From contig VYZB01000056.1 in NCBI GenBank assembly GCA_013397455.1, forward strand, positions 1,703,306-1,767,305: a stretch of DNA of 64,000 nt. The letters run 5' to 3'. The position numbers and the translations under genes are program-made. This document shows, piece after piece, positions 1 to 26,559 of this stretch. Under the pieces are notes generated by a model, which was given only the letters and a program-made list of their open reading frames with translations, did no database searches and was not told the origin of the DNA. Every line of letters begins with the position of its first letter. Position 1 is the stretch's first letter. The DNA comes from Crotophaga sulcirostris (taxonomy: Eukaryota; Chordata; Aves; Cuculiformes; Crotophagidae).

Positions 1-3000
1 AGAGCACTCTTGTTAAAACCTGACCTCTTAAAAGATTTTGAGAGAGTTAATGTTCCACGTCGGCCTCAGGTTAGTTCAGTGTCTTGCCCTCTCTTTCTCT
101 CTTAACAGCTTTTGTTCCTTTCTACTTTCTTCTTTACTTTTCCTCCTGGACCCAATCAAAAATCGATGCCCTAGCAGGTTCGCTGGGGACAGTTAACGCT
201 TCTTTCCCTCAGCCATTGTCCAGTTTCAGCCCAGCACTCTTTAGTTCCACATCTACCAATGACAAATCAAACATTCAAAAAATCAGCCTTTTCAGTACAG
301 AAATACCACAGCAGTGAGTTCTTCAGCAAGACATCTTGGGCCAGAGCCTGTCTGCTTTCTCCTCTCATCCACAGTTTCACAGTATAACCAGGTTGGAAGA
401 GACCTCCAAGATCATCAAGTCCAACCTATAAGCCAACACTAACACCACCTCATCACCTAAACCATGGCACTCAGTGCCTCATCCAATCTTCCCTTAAACA
501 CTTCAAGGGTCGGCGACTCCACCACCTCCCTGGGCAGCGCATTCCAGTGGCCAATCACCCTTTCAGTGTAGAACTTCTTCCTAACATCAAGTCTAAACCT
601 CCCCTGACGAAGTTTAAGTCCGTGCCCTCTAGTTCTGTCACTGGTCACCTGTGAGAAGAGACCAACGCCCGCTTGACTACAACCTCCTTTTAGGTAGTTG
701 TAGAGAGCAATAAGGTCCTTACAGCACTGCCACGGCAGAGCTGAAATTTCTCCTTCTTCTCCAGCACCAACAGCTAACAGGGTGCAGGCATGTTTGGTGA
801 GCACTCTTCTTGCTTCAACAGTGCTGCGGTTTGAAGGGTACAATGCATTTTCCCAGCTATGATGCCATGTTCTACCTTTCCATGTGTACAGAACAATAGA
901 AAAACTTTTTTAAATTGCATCCATTATCAGCATGTGTTGATCTTACAGTGCTGCTGCTCTGGATGCTCCCTGATTCAGAGAAGAACGTTTAGGAAGTGAA
1001 GGTGGTATCTGCACTCACATTGTTCTGTCCTTGTGCTGGTCCTAAATATGTTGGGGATTTTGCATTGTTTTGGCTTGAGTTTGGATTTTTCTTACAATGC
1101 AATTGCAGCCTGGGTAGAGTTGGGAACACAGCGTCATGATGACCGCAGCATTGAAATAAATGCAGCATCGCGATGACCGCTGCAGCAGTCCTGGGGTCTC
1201 AGGTGCTCAACCCAAGCTTACCCCACCTGTTCCCTCCTAAAATTCCTCGTTAGCTGCCTTTATCACTTGGCTCTGTGTGCCATGCGTTGAAAGCTTTTGA
1301 AGCAAGAGAGGGAGCACATTAAATAAAATCAGAGATTAATGTGGTTAATCTTTTCTAGTGACTGCATTTCTAGTAACCTAGATTTAAGTTTAATTATTCA
1401 TCACCAGGCAAAGCAGTGGGGAAGGGTGCTAATGCTGGGTATAAATGGTGTTTGCTTCTTCATGATCATTGCTGGGAAAACACTCTGCTGGCACAAAGAG
1501 GAAAAGGTTTTCTTTATTGCTAGTGATGTCCATGGCTTATTTGCTAACTTATTGCAACACTTGTCATTCCTGCAGAGATATCCATCAATAGGACAAACTG
1601 GTTCCCTTTCTGTAGGGCACAACCAACTTCTAGACATGCGAGTGAACTTAGAGACATACATTTTCTGTCACAGCAAAAGACCAGTTGGTCTGCAAAAGAG
1701 ACTGGAAGAAATCAGGAGGTCACACTGAAGAAAGGAGGAAGAATTAAGCTTGGAAAGCAAAGGCCAGAATTTTTTGTATGTTGCATATAAAGAATGGAGG
1801 AGGCAAATCTATTTTGTGATTAAAGGTCAGGATTGTGAGCTGAAGAGCAGGGTTGCTATTTCTGGCTATGGCATAGCTCTATAGAATAAATCTGAACTCT
1901 GGAGGTGGATTTCTATAATGAAATCCCTTTTATCCTCCCAAATCGCAGTAATCGTCCCTGTGCTCTCAGAAAGATTGACTCAATTTTCACTGCTGCTCAA
2001 AGAACCCACTGCAGTGACTGCAGCCTGGGAATTTGCAACGATTCCTTTCATATACATTTTAGGACCCCAAAAATCTCCCAGTGAGTTGCAGATGAGAAAT
2101 ATTTCTCCCTTTTGTGAGGTGACTCTGAGTACGCTCCAGCCACCTGTGCTTGGGAACTGCATCAGGAGAACGTGCTGGGTGCAGGTCCTGCCTTCAGATG
2201 TCTAAAGAACCATTGTTAAGCACTCTGGGATCTCCCAGCATGAGAGATCCACCTCAGTCACAAGCAGTAGAAGTGGGCCAGCAGAAGCTCTTTCCCCTAC
2301 TTTCTGTAGCCTTTTCTTTTCTTTTTAACCCTTTTCCCTTTTTTTCTTTGTAGCTTTCAGAGGAAGTGAATGAAAAAAAGTTTGCTCACCTCTTTTCCTC
2401 TTGGAGCCACTCTAGTCCACGTGTCATCATGTGTCTCAATACCAGATCCAACCTCTTTTTCATGCTTGAGTTCCCACCCCACATTCTACAATGTCCAACC
2501 TTGTAACTTGTCTTTAAGCATTTCTGCTGCCGTTGGTGGTTTCTTTTGGAGGAAATGAAGCTCATACCTTTTCTCTCCATCCTTTCCCTTGTCTGAGCTG
2601 TCTGATGAAGAATCAGACCTTCTGGCACAGTCTCTGTTTTGTGAGTGGCTCCCACCTGGCTGTAACCTGGCATAAACCTTTCATTTTCTTTTAATTTCTC
2701 CCTACTCATCAGTTCCTTTGTTCTTCCCATCATTCTGCTTGGATGATCAGTGCAATACTTGGGGATCTTACAGATCCAGCACTTCCTAACTATAGTTCCT
2801 TGATCTGCTCTTGTCTATGTCTCCCAGAAGGACTTTCTCAGCAGACATTCCTGCCATGCAGCTTTTAGGGTTTAATTCAGTAACTGAATCTTTTACTGAA
2901 AGTGACCCAAGCTCGAAGCCCGTGCCGCTCTCACCGATGATACACTGAGTCCCACAGGCTGTGGAGTACGACACAGGGAGTGCCAGTTTGACAAGTGTGT

Positions 3001-3383
3001 ATGAACTGATTGTTCCCTCCTTAAGCAAGGCAGATCACAGCCTTCTTCCCTTGTTGTTCGGAAGTCATTCCAATGGCAGTCAAGGTTTGCAAACATTTTT
3101 AAATCTCTAGTGGTGTAGTAAACTGTTCAACTCAGCTGGAAGAAAATTTTCTATGCAACATTCTATTCTTTCTCCTGGTTGTAGATGATGGCTGACATCT
3201 CAGGTTTGGGGGATGAACAGTAAAAAGAAGTCTTGAAAGTTGTCAACGAAGTTGGTTGTCAGTCATTCCCATTGTCACCATCTGATGTAGGCAAGCACGA
3301 GTTCCAAATGCCAAGTGAATATGACTTTTTAAAGTTACCAAGAACAGGAACTGAGAGCCAAATATTGATCTTTCTGTTTCCAG
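1..3383 (+). other. SLC5A1: SLC5A1 intron 2 (3' part)
   Basis: No SLC5A1 exon 1 or 2 coding sequence is seen here; the GTVGGFFLAGR-type segment expected in exon 2 is absent, so those exons lie upstream. Apart from the CR1 fragment I see no gene. The open frames at 1339-1728 and 2386-2733 show no family resemblance. Confidence 0.7.
371..765 (-). repeat. CR1 LINE 3' fragment (in SLC5A1 intron 2)
   Basis: On the minus strand this reads as the C-terminal end of CR1 ORF2 ([21 protein letters not shown], then [26 protein letters not shown]) followed by the CR1 3' UTR; on the plus strand the element begins ccaggttggaagagacct. It is 5' truncated, as most avian CR1 copies are. The left (3') terminus is fairly sharp; the right edge, where similarity fades, is approximate. 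Confidence 0.88.
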
Positions 3384-18873
<15,490 letters not shown>

Positions 18874-19617
18874 ACCCCTCGTTATGGTTCTGAGATTGAC
18901 TGCATCGTCAGGCAACAGCCATGACCTGTAGCTCCACAGAGTGAGAAACACTTAGCATTTTCATTGCCTATGGTTGTAAAAAATCAGGCTGATTTATTCA
19001 CTGATTTGTGATCCTAATTTCAACAATCTAAAGACTAAGACTACTGGGCTTTCAAGAGAAAGAAGTTCTCTCTAGACATCGAATCAATCCAAGGTTCAGA
19101 ATTTCCACCTGATATCCCCTCTACTTGTGACATGTTTTGTATTTTAGGCACAGAACAAGGCTGCCTGAGCCATATTTCATACCAGGGTTTGTGAACTACC
19201 TTTTAGGGCTGATTTTCAACACTTCTGATCATGCTGATGTCTTTTCCTTTGCCTATGATAATTAGATTACAAAACCTCCAGCAGCTGGGGGAGGAGATTA
19301 TGAATTCAAATGAAAAAAATCAGCTTTGTTCGCTCCAAGTACGGGGTATCTTGAGTTAAAGATTTCCGTATGTATGGGTGTATTTGACACAATATCTAAC
19401 TTCCCATTAGAACTTGTTTCCCCTTTCCCTCACTTTCCATGGTGTTGTGTTTCTCAGTGATCGGTGGAATGCTGACCGTCTGCATTGATCGCAGTTTGAA
19501 ATTAAGGGAAACCTGTCTCAATGATCTTAATAAGAATTCTGCTTATGACAGATTCTCTCTTTAAGGTCAACTTCAAAAGGTCCTCCTCTCTTTATATTTT
19601 AATATGTATCTATACTT

Positions 19618-19730
19618 GACTGTGAAGCTTTTTTATATAAAATACATATATATACACATACAAGATATTATATATATGCACTATATATATTATATGTATT
19701 TAAAATATATGTGTGTATATATATCTTTGT
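19618..19730 (+). repeat. AT-rich (TA)n simple-repeat stretch
   Basis: Broken runs of TATATA and ACATATA alternate over about 110 bp within the presumed SLC5A1 3' UTR. They include gatattatatatatg and gtgtgtatatatatc. Such sequence can fold and can be unstable in length. Confidence 0.85.
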
Positions 19731-20500
19731 TTCTCACTGATCAGTTTCCAGCTTGGTATGTCCATGTTAATCACTACCCACTAGGACCTCTTCATTGTGA
19801 AGCTGTTGTTAATGTGTTGCCTCTTTTTATGGACTGTGCTACAAACCAGTCCCTGCACGCAGACAGCATGCGGTAACAGTTCCTGAAGGAGAATATCACC
19901 AGAGCTGTGGGGTCTCAGCTACAGCAGCCTGATTGTTTCCACTTGGTAAGCTTGATACCAGCTGGAGAGATAGGAGAAAACAGATCTAACGCTTCAAAGC
20001 AAAAAGCAAGAGATTTTCTCACCATCTTATTCAGCTTCTTGGGGAATCAAGTGTAAAAAGAAGACGTCAGTTGCTGTAGCCAAGCTGCACCCCCATCCCC
20101 TGTTCCTGCTGCACTCTGAGCGTGGGGTGCTGCCTTGTCTCAAAGTGTTTCAGAGCAACTCCACAGCAGGATGCCCCAGACTGGTCAGAAGTGCATCAAA
20201 ACGGGAAACCAGAGCAGTCTGTGTGTGCACTACCCTGCTCTGCTGCACTTAATCACTTGTGCTTCAGAATCTTCTGACAAGATCTTTCCGTCAGCCAGAC
20301 CAAACCCCAAATGCTCTGGATTCTGTAGAATTGCTGCTCCTGAGGAGAACCTTGCAGCATGCTGAAAAGGTTTGCATAGGCCAGACCAGATCAGTGCTCT
20401 AGAGTTACCAGGGCAAACCTTCTTACAGTTTATGCAGTGATAGAGTATTTTAAAGACCATGGAATTAATTATATTTAATGGAATTTGAAGACTTGTATGT

Positions 20501-20506
20501 ATTAAA
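20501..20506 (+). promoter_or_regulatory. SLC5A1: candidate SLC5A1 polyadenylation signal (ATTAAA)
   Basis: ATTAAA is the second most common vertebrate signal. T- and GT-rich sequence follows within 50 bp. Unproven. Confidence 0.3.
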
Positions 20507-20530
20507 GTATTTGTATATTTTGAAGTATTT

Positions 20531-23227
20531 GATGTCCAAAAAATGATGGGGTTTTATATAAATATGATGGAAGACAGCAAACTGAATTTGGTGTCTGGAG
20601 TCTGGCTCTGGGTAACAGCAGTGGAGGATGGACAAACAAGACAGACTTTGATGAGGGTTGCCCAGGCCCCTTTTACCGTGCTTTGGTGAAATTAGACAGC
20701 GTTTGGGCGAAGACAAATCACACTGGTGTTTGCCTGCGGGCTGAGCAGCCTTCAGACGAGCTCCTGGTTATCAGGCACCATCACTTCATTCCCCCCAGGA
20801 TTAAAGGATTTTGAAAAACCAGGGCCATTCTCTGCATGCCCTCAGCAAGAGGTTTGCATCCCAACCTGGGACCTGGGTATTGTAGAGGTGGAGCGTGGAA
20901 GTCCCTGTGATGCTGGACCACGGCTCAGCGTGCTCTGCTAGTGTTGTACAGCATTGTAGGAAAGTTGCTGGGTGTTGTGGACAGCTGACAACCCCTTTTA
21001 TGTTCAGATTAACAGTTACAGGCTACCCTGGGCTGGCAGCTATTTCTTTCAAAGGCAGTTCCATGATTTTAAGGACAAAAGTGACTTTTCTGCAGTTCTT
21101 GGGGTGCTCTGTCCATGTCACCATAGTTGTGGGGGATGCTGGCACCACCCTGGGCATTCTCATGTGTTAGAGCTGGGAACAGCCAGCACATGCCTGTTCC
21201 CCCTGTTTGACTGTGAATTTGAGATGCTCCTGGTTCAGGGAGAGGGCCTGGCTGTGTCTGGCTCACAGCACACACGCAGGGTGTGTACAGCACAGCACAG
21301 CTCTGGTTCAGGGGATCCTGAGACATCTCAGCTTACCTAGACAGGTCACGTGCAGGGTTACAGCTTGTTTTAGTGGAATTTAGGTAGAAATACAGACTTA
21401 TGAGCTGCACAACATAAAATTAATAATTCACCTTGCAGCACTGTAAGCCATGACAACACTGGTTGATAAAGAGCACACAGAGAAGAAATCAGATATTCCA
21501 TTTAAGAATTGCAACATAATTTTCAGGACAAGTCCTGAACAAACAGTAATCACTCTTCAGTTATTATTTCATCACTCTGTATCACCCTTAACAAATGTAC
21601 CAGCATCTCACAAATGTTGTTACTTATCATGAGAAGACTGTTCTGAGAACTCAGAATTTGGTTTTATTCCTATTCTGTTATTGAAGAAGCTCATGCACTG
21701 AAATGCTGGGGGAGGGAAGCTCTGTGCCTTAATTTGTAATTCATGACCCGTGGTTTGGTTTTAACAAAACATCCATTCCTGGAGACTTAGGACAGAGGAG
21801 GAGGCTGAGTTCTCAGGTGATCCTTGTGCCCACACAGCAGCAACTGGGGTTGCTGATTGCTACCACTCCCATTCATAGCTGCCAGAGTCAGGAATATTTG
21901 TGTGAAGTAACAGCTGACACTAAAAGGAGGAGCCAGGAGTAATGATGAACACCTGCATCACCAGCAGTGCCTGGGGTGGGTGCAAAACTGTGGATCCTCA
22001 GTTATCGTCCTTGAAGAACACTTGAGCTTGTTGGTTTGGAGCACCAAGCCAGAGGAGTTTAAAGGGATGTTCCTGGCACAGCCACACTGTTGGGAGAAGG
22101 GCTGGGCGGTCACAGCCAGGCTGTGCCAAGGGAGGTTGCTGGGTGTTAAATGCCCTTGGTGATCCTGTGTCCCAGCTGCAGGGCTGTGTCCTGCATTGGC
22201 AGTGGAACTGGGGAGCAAGAAAGTGAGGGAAGAGAGCAGAGATGGGAGCTGCCCTTTGGCTTAAACTACAGCATCACCTGCTTAACAACAGTGGCAAAAC
22301 CTCACAGAGAAAGAGTAAAAGTGGAAAAAAACCCCAGGATTTGCTTGGTGATTCCTGGCATTTTTTCATGGAGAGTGTACTGCAGGCGTGTGCTGGAGAG
22401 CAGAAAGAGTGAAACTGCCCTTGCTCTGTTATCTACTGTTTGTTCTGATGAGAGAGCATAACCAGTGCCTGAGGGTATTGCTCTTATGATTAATGAAATG
22501 AGGTAGCTCTTTTGTCCCTCCTGAAGAATGCTCCATCTTCTGGGAGCTCCTGTGCCCACCCTCTGCTCCCTGGCCATGCTCAAGGCCAGCACAGCTCCTT
22601 GGGCCCCACACCAGCTGCTCCCCTAAGGCAGGGAGAGCTTCACACTGAGCTGAGCGTGAGCCCACCCTTGCTCCATGCAGTGGTTTTATTTACTGCAGCA
22701 GAACTGGTAAGTTTAAAAACTTAGTTTATATTCAAATATCTTTAAACAAATTATTCCAGTGGTTTTCAATCATTCAAATTGCAAATTTTGTCTTGCTAAA
22801 AATGAGCCCAGGGCTTGAACTTTCCAGCATATTAGTTGTGTATTACCTGTGCCAGCCTGGAGCCCCACATGGGCAGAGCTCATTCTGAATGCACAAAGGT
22901 TTATTATTATTATTTTCCAACAGGTCCCAGAGGCTTAGGAATATCATGACTCTTTGTTCCTGCAACCACAGACTCATTTCCCTGTCCCCATTGCTTTCAC
23001 AAGTCTGGGAGTTGGAAACCATTCTGTCCTGCTCAGAAAATGACAGCTTTTAATCCTATCTCTTTGTGTTCCAAAGCGGGGAGCACTTTCACTTTCCACC
23101 ACTACATTTTCTATTTCAAAAAAAACCACAATAAAAGTCATATTAAAATTGCTTAGAAGCGACAGATTTGTCTTAGGACAAAAATAAAGGGCCTGGGAAA
23201 GCATCATTATTCTCCAGGGGAAACCCT
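20531..23227. other. convergent intergenic region SLC5A1 / RSPH14
   Basis: This sequence lies between the two tail-to-tail genes. I see no coding exon or recognisable repeat family, only a short (TTA)n run near 22900. Part may belong to longer 3' UTRs of either gene. Confidence 0.6.
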
Positions 23228-23233
23228 TTTATT
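23228..23233 (-). promoter_or_regulatory. RSPH14: candidate RSPH14 polyadenylation signal (AATAAA)
   Basis: Plus-strand tttatt reads AATAAA on the minus strand, 495 bp past the RSPH14 stop codon. It is the nearest canonical signal noticed. Plausible, unproven. Confidence 0.4.
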
Positions 23234-23727
23234 GTTTTTCCTGCAATGATGCTCTAAATGGTTCTAATGCCACCTTCCACAACTGTTTGCAGCAGAACTC
23301 ACATCATTTCCCATCATTAGGGCAATTTCTTAGCACAGTTGAGACCACTGGAAAGGTTAATTAGGAACCTGTCTTTCTTATATGATTAGTTTTGATTAAT
23401 GTTTGATAAACTGAGATTATTTTTTTTTTAAAAAAGGGGCGAGCGTAATGACAACAAACAGGATCAGCTCTTGTATCACAGGAAAATCTTGGTATCTCAG
23501 GGAACAACTCCTGGTGGAGGATTCCAGATTTGCTAACCTTTCTTTTTGCCCATCTTCCTGCTTATGACCTACAATCTAGACATGAAACTTTTGGCAAATG
23601 ACTTTGCAGGAGAACTGCTCCGGAGTAACTGAGGCAGAGCCTGGGTTTGGAAGGTCTCATGTAATCAGGCACCTTTTACAGGCAGACAACAACAGAGGGC
23701 ATTAGATCTCCGTGGAATCTCACGGCC

Positions 23728-23969
23728 TCAGCACGGTTTCCATTCGATGACGCTGATTGCAGTTTGGGCCGCTCTTTTCACAGCCTCTCGGGGGTCACCC
23801 AGGCACTGCTGAAAGGTAGCTGTGTGCTCCCGCAGCCTCCTGCGCCCCTCGGGCAGCTCAGCCAGCATGGTGAGCGCTTTGATCGCGTTCAGACGGGCTT
23901 TGCTGGTTTCCTCAGCAGCCAACTTTAGTAAAGGTGGAATGGCTCCAGCACCCAGAGCTGAGAATCTCC
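23728..23969 (-). CDS. RSPH14: RSPH14 terminal coding exon
   Basis: 242 coding bases follow the acceptor tttctctccag and end at tga (complement of 23728-23730). It encodes RFSALGAGAIPPLLKLAAEE, ARLNAIKALTMLAE and the C terminus AISVIEWKPC. Confidence 0.92.
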
Positions 23970-26559
23970 CTGGAGAGAAATAAGCGGCTGTGAAATGTGT
24001 CAGTGCAGCCCATCAACACGTGCTGGAATCGCTGCTCTCTGCTCCCTGCCCAGGCACCGCTCCCAGCGCCCCCGAGGGGCAGGGCAGGAGGCAGGACACG
24101 CTCTCCTTTGGAAGAGCAGCTGCCAGCTGTTTGTAAGGAAAAAGATCCTTCTTAGTCAACTTTATCTGCTTTGCACACCATTATTTCATTTGCAACAACT
24201 TATCTAAGAATATAGGGGGCAATGAATGATAGGATAAACTATCAGGGGAGGGGGGATTAAATCCCTTAAGAACATCCTCCATTCCTTTATTTTTTAAAGA
24301 CACTTCAGACACTGGGATCCACTCCTGGGCTGTCTCGGAAGCCGGCGAGCTATTGCAGCGGAGGGCTGGAACACAACTGCTGTTATTAAGTCTTTTGTGC
24401 CTAATTACTCATTCATCACACTGAAAATTTAGCAGTTAGTATTTTCAGTGTCATCTAAGTTACTTGGGAGAACTGCAGGCCTCATTAATATTCATTTCTC
24501 TCCCAGCTGTGAGAGAGAAACTGCCTTAAACCACAAAAAGCATTTCCAGAACGCAGTGCTCCCCTGTCGAGGCCTGGTGACCCAGAAAACCCTGGGGCAT
24601 GTGGGTCTCTGTGTGGTCTGGATGGGAGCAGAAAACACTCCCCCTCTGGAGCAGCACTTGGGAGGGAAATGACACAGGTGGGGCAGATAAATAACTTCTT
24701 GGCTTCCTGCAGGTGAACGAGATGTGGAATCTCCTGTGCCTGTGGCACTGCGGGGAGCCAGGAGAGTTCCCCAAGACAGAGCCACAGAAACGGCCTGATC
24801 TTAGATTTTCTGGAAGACCTCAAACACAATCAGAAACAGAGGACTTGGGACGCAGGGGGGCAAATGTTTTCTTACTAAGTTGCCTTAGAACTGGATATGC
24901 AGAAAATGTGCTGCCAGAACGGCCTCTGTCTCTCACCCTGAGGTTTAATGGTAGCAAACATCAGTGCTCCAGCTGCGCTGGCTTGGACATCAGGATCTGC
25001 ATCTTCCAGCAGGCCCACCAGCACCGGAGTGACTTCCTCACACAACACGACTTTTCCTTCTGGGTGAGTGCTGTGGAGAAAAGATGGGGAAGTTGCTTTC
25101 TTGAGTTGATCTGTTGCCACACAGCTGCCCTGGCTGCCCCTTCTGTGTCATGACAGCAGCACTGCCGCGTCCCCTCTCCCCATTCCCTTGAGAGTCCCAG
25201 TGTCCACAGCCCGGCCACAAGAACAAGGAAGGGGGTGTCTGTGCCTGCCGTCTGTTGTAGCTTCTTGCTGAGACAGACGTGATGGGATCACATTAACCCA
25301 TGGGTGTGGGCTCCACAAGTTTTGGGGGTATTTTTAGGTAATGTTTGGATTTTTTTTACTTCCCATGATGCTCTGGTGATTACTGGGCAGCAGTGCATAA
25401 CGGGGTGGGATGAAGGGTGCTGGTGGTCCTAGGGGCAACTTAGGTAGAAACCTGGCTGGTGAACCCTGCAAGGATTTTAAAACTTGCTAAACTAGGAGTC
25501 TGCAATTGTTGTTTCACCCAGGTCGATTTCCTTTCTTCCCAGCTTCTTTAAGCAGGGAACATTTCATGTGGCCCAGCTCCTGCAGGGACCTGGAATGTGG
25601 CTGACGTCCATGCTCCAGGTGCCTTCCTGCTTTCCTTCCTTGACTCTGTTTAACTAAACTTGCTTTCTTTTCCTAGAAGACCTGGCTTTGTTAGAGGACA
25701 CTAGGAAGTGTTTGTGCTAATTGGCACATGAGCTGCAGACCTTTTTAAACCAGGCATCTGCCCAGCACTTTTATCCTGTGATTGCAGCACAGGGGACTTA
25801 AGTTTTTCCTTTCATCCAGTGATGGATTCACAAATTTAATATGAAGATTGCTTTTTCTGATCCATCACTAACACATGTAGCAGTTTCTGTCAGAAAACTG
25901 TTTCTGCCCTCAATCATGTTGAAAGTTTCCCAGGACTTTCAATTTTTAAGAGTGAGCAGTTGTCCAAAAAAACAAGGGAGCTTTTCCCTGCTTCAGAGGG
26001 TCCAGGATCTTTGCTTTACATGATTTCTCACATAAGAATTTTTTTCTGAGCAGTATTGTACCAGGAAAAAAATGCTGATTGCACTACCAGTACTGAGGAC
26101 AAATCAAAGAAGGAATGACATTTCCTCATCAGCATCTACTGATGATTTATAGCAGTTAGGATTTCTGCAAGTCTTCTCCTTGCATGTGCATTCAGGCCAA
26201 TATTGCTTTACACGAGAAAGGTGGCAGCTTGAACGTGTGGTAGAACACAACTGTAAACTAATGGCCCTGATTCACTTGGGAAATGAGTATTTCTGTGGGC
26301 TTATGTGTTAGAGACAGATTTCTTTGCCTTTACCCAATTTCTAAGAGGACCAAAGCGGCTTTGCTTCTGATGGCCACTGACGATGCTGTGAGCTTCTCCT
26401 TCAGGATAGGAATGGCACCAGCTGCTAGAGCTTCAGAAGACTCCACACGTAGGCAGTTGGAGAGTGTATCTAGGATCAGCTCCTGGATTTCACCCAGCTC
26501 AGTCTTCAGTTTGGGTACAAGTAAGGGGACAAAACCAGCACGCAGTATGGCAACAGCCC
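23728..26559 (-). CDS. RSPH14: RSPH14 (RTDR1) radial spoke head 14 homologue, last three coding exons (5' partial)
   Basis: Three minus-strand exons (26559-26334, 25070-24937, 23969-23728) join in compatible phases with GT-AG introns to give 602 bp, about the last 200 residues of a protein near 348 aa in human. Armadillo-like helical repeats are visible: ELILDTLSNCLRVESSEALA; then VTPVLVGLLEDADPDVQ with SAAGALMFATI; then ARLNAIKALTMLAELPEGR; with the conserved ending AISVIEWKP plus one extra Cys. Human RTDR1 shows the same order (FILDTLVLCLQ, NAAGALMFATV, ARLNATKALTMLAEAPEGR, AISVIEFKP). The segment before the last motif is shorter here by several residues. RSPH14 is an axonemal protein linked to radial spokes of motile cilia. 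The 5' exons were not found in the window; in mammals they lie beyond GNAZ, which fits. Confidence 0.92.
24418..24451. repeat. perfect inverted repeat, 11-bp arms, 12-nt spacer
   Basis: Arm acactgaaaat (24418-24428) pairs exactly with attttcagtgt (24441-24451). It sits in an AT-rich part of the last RSPH14 intron and could form a hairpin in RNA from either strand. Confidence 0.85.
24937..25070 (-). CDS. RSPH14: RSPH14 exon (second from last)
   Basis: The 134-bp exon starts after ttctccacag and ends before gtgaga. It encodes THPEGKVVLCEEVTPVLVGL through GALMFATIKPQ, one full armadillo repeat. Both boundary codons are glycines split by introns. Confidence 0.92.
26334..26559 (-). CDS. RSPH14: RSPH14 exon (third from last)
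   Basis: The 226-bp exon has acceptor tcctcctgtag and donor gtaaag on the minus strand. It encodes GAVAILRAGFVPLLVPKLK through KAALVLLEI, aligning with human GAQEIISKGL to RALLNV. Confidence 0.9.

Larger units (their letters stand above)
18874..20530 (+). other. SLC5A1: SLC5A1 3' UTR (right edge uncertain)
   Basis: This is the sequence after the stop codon. No canonical AATAAA was found in the first 1.6 kb. The first plausible signal is the common variant ATTAAA at 20501-20506, so the UTR may be about 1.65 kb. A downstream site cannot be excluded, because SGLT1 mRNAs are known for long 3' UTRs. Confidence 0.5.
23970..26333 (-). other. RSPH14: RSPH14 last two introns
   Basis: Introns of 967 bp (23970-24936) and 1263 bp (25071-26333) flank the 134-bp exon. 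The former holds a perfect 11-bp inverted repeat (24418-24451). I see no repeats or extra exons. Confidence 0.75.

Noticed and set aside
22898..22915. (TTA)n run giving AATAAA on the minus strand as the RSPH14 polyadenylation site
   Set aside because: It is part of a simple repeat; the separate signal at 23228-23233 is closer to the stop codon and more credible.
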